Shown piece after piece: positions 5,476 to 5,932 of a stretch of DNA of 5,932 nucleotides (position 1 is its first letter; every line of letters begins with the position of its first letter). Both the position numbers and the translations under genes were made by a program. Below the pieces are notes generated by a model. The model was not told the DNA's origin. It saw only the letters and a program-made list of their open reading frames with translations, and did not search any database. The stretch comes from Deltaproteobacteria bacterium (GTDB lineage Bacteria > Desulfobacterota > Desulfobacteria > Desulfobacterales > Desulfatibacillaceae), in assembly GCA_021815525.1 (NCBI GenBank), contig JAKAGN010000189.1:1-5932 (forward strand), read 5' to 3'.

Positions 5476-5932
5476 CTATGCCTCCTTTACTGCGCCGGGC
5501 GCGGGCTGTCCGGTCAAAAGGCCGCGAAGGATTTCCAGGGCGTTTGCCGGGGATTCCGGGGCATTCACGAACAGACGGCGGATATCCCAAAAATCGGAAA
5601 AGAGGTCGCTCACGGTTTCGGAACCTTGGAAGGCTTCAAAATCCGCGAGGCAGCCTTTTTTCCCGGCCAGCACGTAGGACGCCGTTTCCACCGTCATCCG
5701 GCCCCGGCCGATGGACGAGAGCCCGCCCATGCGGAGCATTCCAGAGTCGATCTCCCTCTGCCACAGGGCAAAGAGGCCCAGGTGCTCGGGCCGCGGGTTG
5801 GCCACCCTGAAGCTTACCTTAAAGCTCTGGCCGGGAGACAGCTCCACGAACTGGTGCAGGCCGCCTGACTTGGCCGCCTGGGTGATTCTGTCCAAGGGCC
5901 CGCGGACCGTGAGGTGGCGGATGGCGTTATCG
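5476..5932 (-). CDS. Cas7-like RAMP protein, C-terminal 151 residues (5' end beyond window)
   Basis: The frame is open from the right edge to TAG 5478-5476. Visible sequence begins DNAIRHLTVRGPLDRITQAA; HQFVELSPGQSFKVSFRV is a predicted strand, and the glycine-rich loop GGLSSIGRGRMTVE is the usual C-terminal RNA-binding loop of RAMP proteins of the Csm3/Cas7 kind. The in-frame TTG at 5895 is not a likely start, because the coding pattern continues upstream to the edge. The product would be a backbone subunit holding the crRNA in a type III complex. The catalytic aspartate found near the N-terminus of RNA-cleaving Csm3 would be outside the window, so activity cannot be judged. The last codons contain the ribosome site of the following gene. 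Confidence 0.8.
   Translation of the reverse strand, partial: DNAIRHLTVRGPLDRITQAAKSGGLHQFVELSPGQSFKVSFRVANPRPEHLGLFALWQREIDSGMLRMGGLSSIGRGRMTVETASYVLAGKKGCLADFEAFQGSETVSDLFSDFWDIRRLFVNAPESPANALEILRGLLTGQPAPGAVKEA
5481..5486 (-). promoter_or_regulatory. Strong ribosome binding site inside the end of the upstream RAMP gene
   Basis: AGGAGG (5486-5481) lies 6 bases before ATG 5474 and within the last codons of the preceding gene. It decides the start of the 516-residue RAMP protein and indicates coupled translation of the two subunits. Confidence 0.8.

Noticed and set aside
4566..5810. Plus-strand open frame of 414 codons
   Set aside because: It is antisense to both RAMP genes, crosses their junction and shows no domain; it arises from GC-rich codon bias.

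Overview
The window holds part of a CRISPR-Cas locus of type III character, and everything I can support as coding lies on the minus strand. In transcription order, from high to low coordinates, it contains: the C-terminal part of a Cas7-like RAMP protein (entering at the right edge); a complete 516-residue RAMP protein coupled to it; a 51-residue remnant that looks like the C-terminal tail of Cas1; an AT-rich leader of about 550 bases; a CRISPR array of 10 repeats and 9 spacers; a GC-rich gap with a long G/C hairpin; cas6; and a GAF plus HD-GYP-type signalling protein that runs off the left edge. The coding DNA is strongly GC-rich and prefers G or C at third positions. With the GAF/HD-GYP architecture this would fit a GC-rich Desulfobacterota-like (deltaproteobacterial) bacterium, but that placement is a guess and nothing here fixes the taxon.

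Region by region: 1-1017 is the GAF/HD protein. 1018-1192 is a short gap with a perfect 8-8-8 palindrome ending in TGTGA/TCACA half-sites. 1193-2167 is cas6. 2168-2471 is non-coding and carries a 61-base inverted repeat plus a run of G-tracts. 2472-3166 is the array. 3167-3714 is the leader: it carries six copies of an 18-base motif in both orientations, two hairpins built from that motif spaced exactly 130 bases apart, and two divergent promoter candidates whose -10 boxes overlap. 3715-3923 is the Cas1-like remnant. 3924-5932 is the RAMP operon.

How the parts would work together: the leader promotes a minus-strand precursor RNA. Cas6 cuts at the base of the repeat hairpin to leave an 8-nt ATGGAAAC handle. 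The RAMP proteins form the backbone of the effector that holds the crRNA. The orientation is consistent throughout, because the AT-rich leader lies at the high-coordinate end and the only degenerate repeat lies at the low-coordinate end. The adaptation genes appear lost here, since only a Cas1-like tail remains and no cas2 is visible. The array may therefore be frozen, or served by Cas1/Cas2 encoded elsewhere. No large subunit (Cas10) is in view; it would be expected beyond the right edge.
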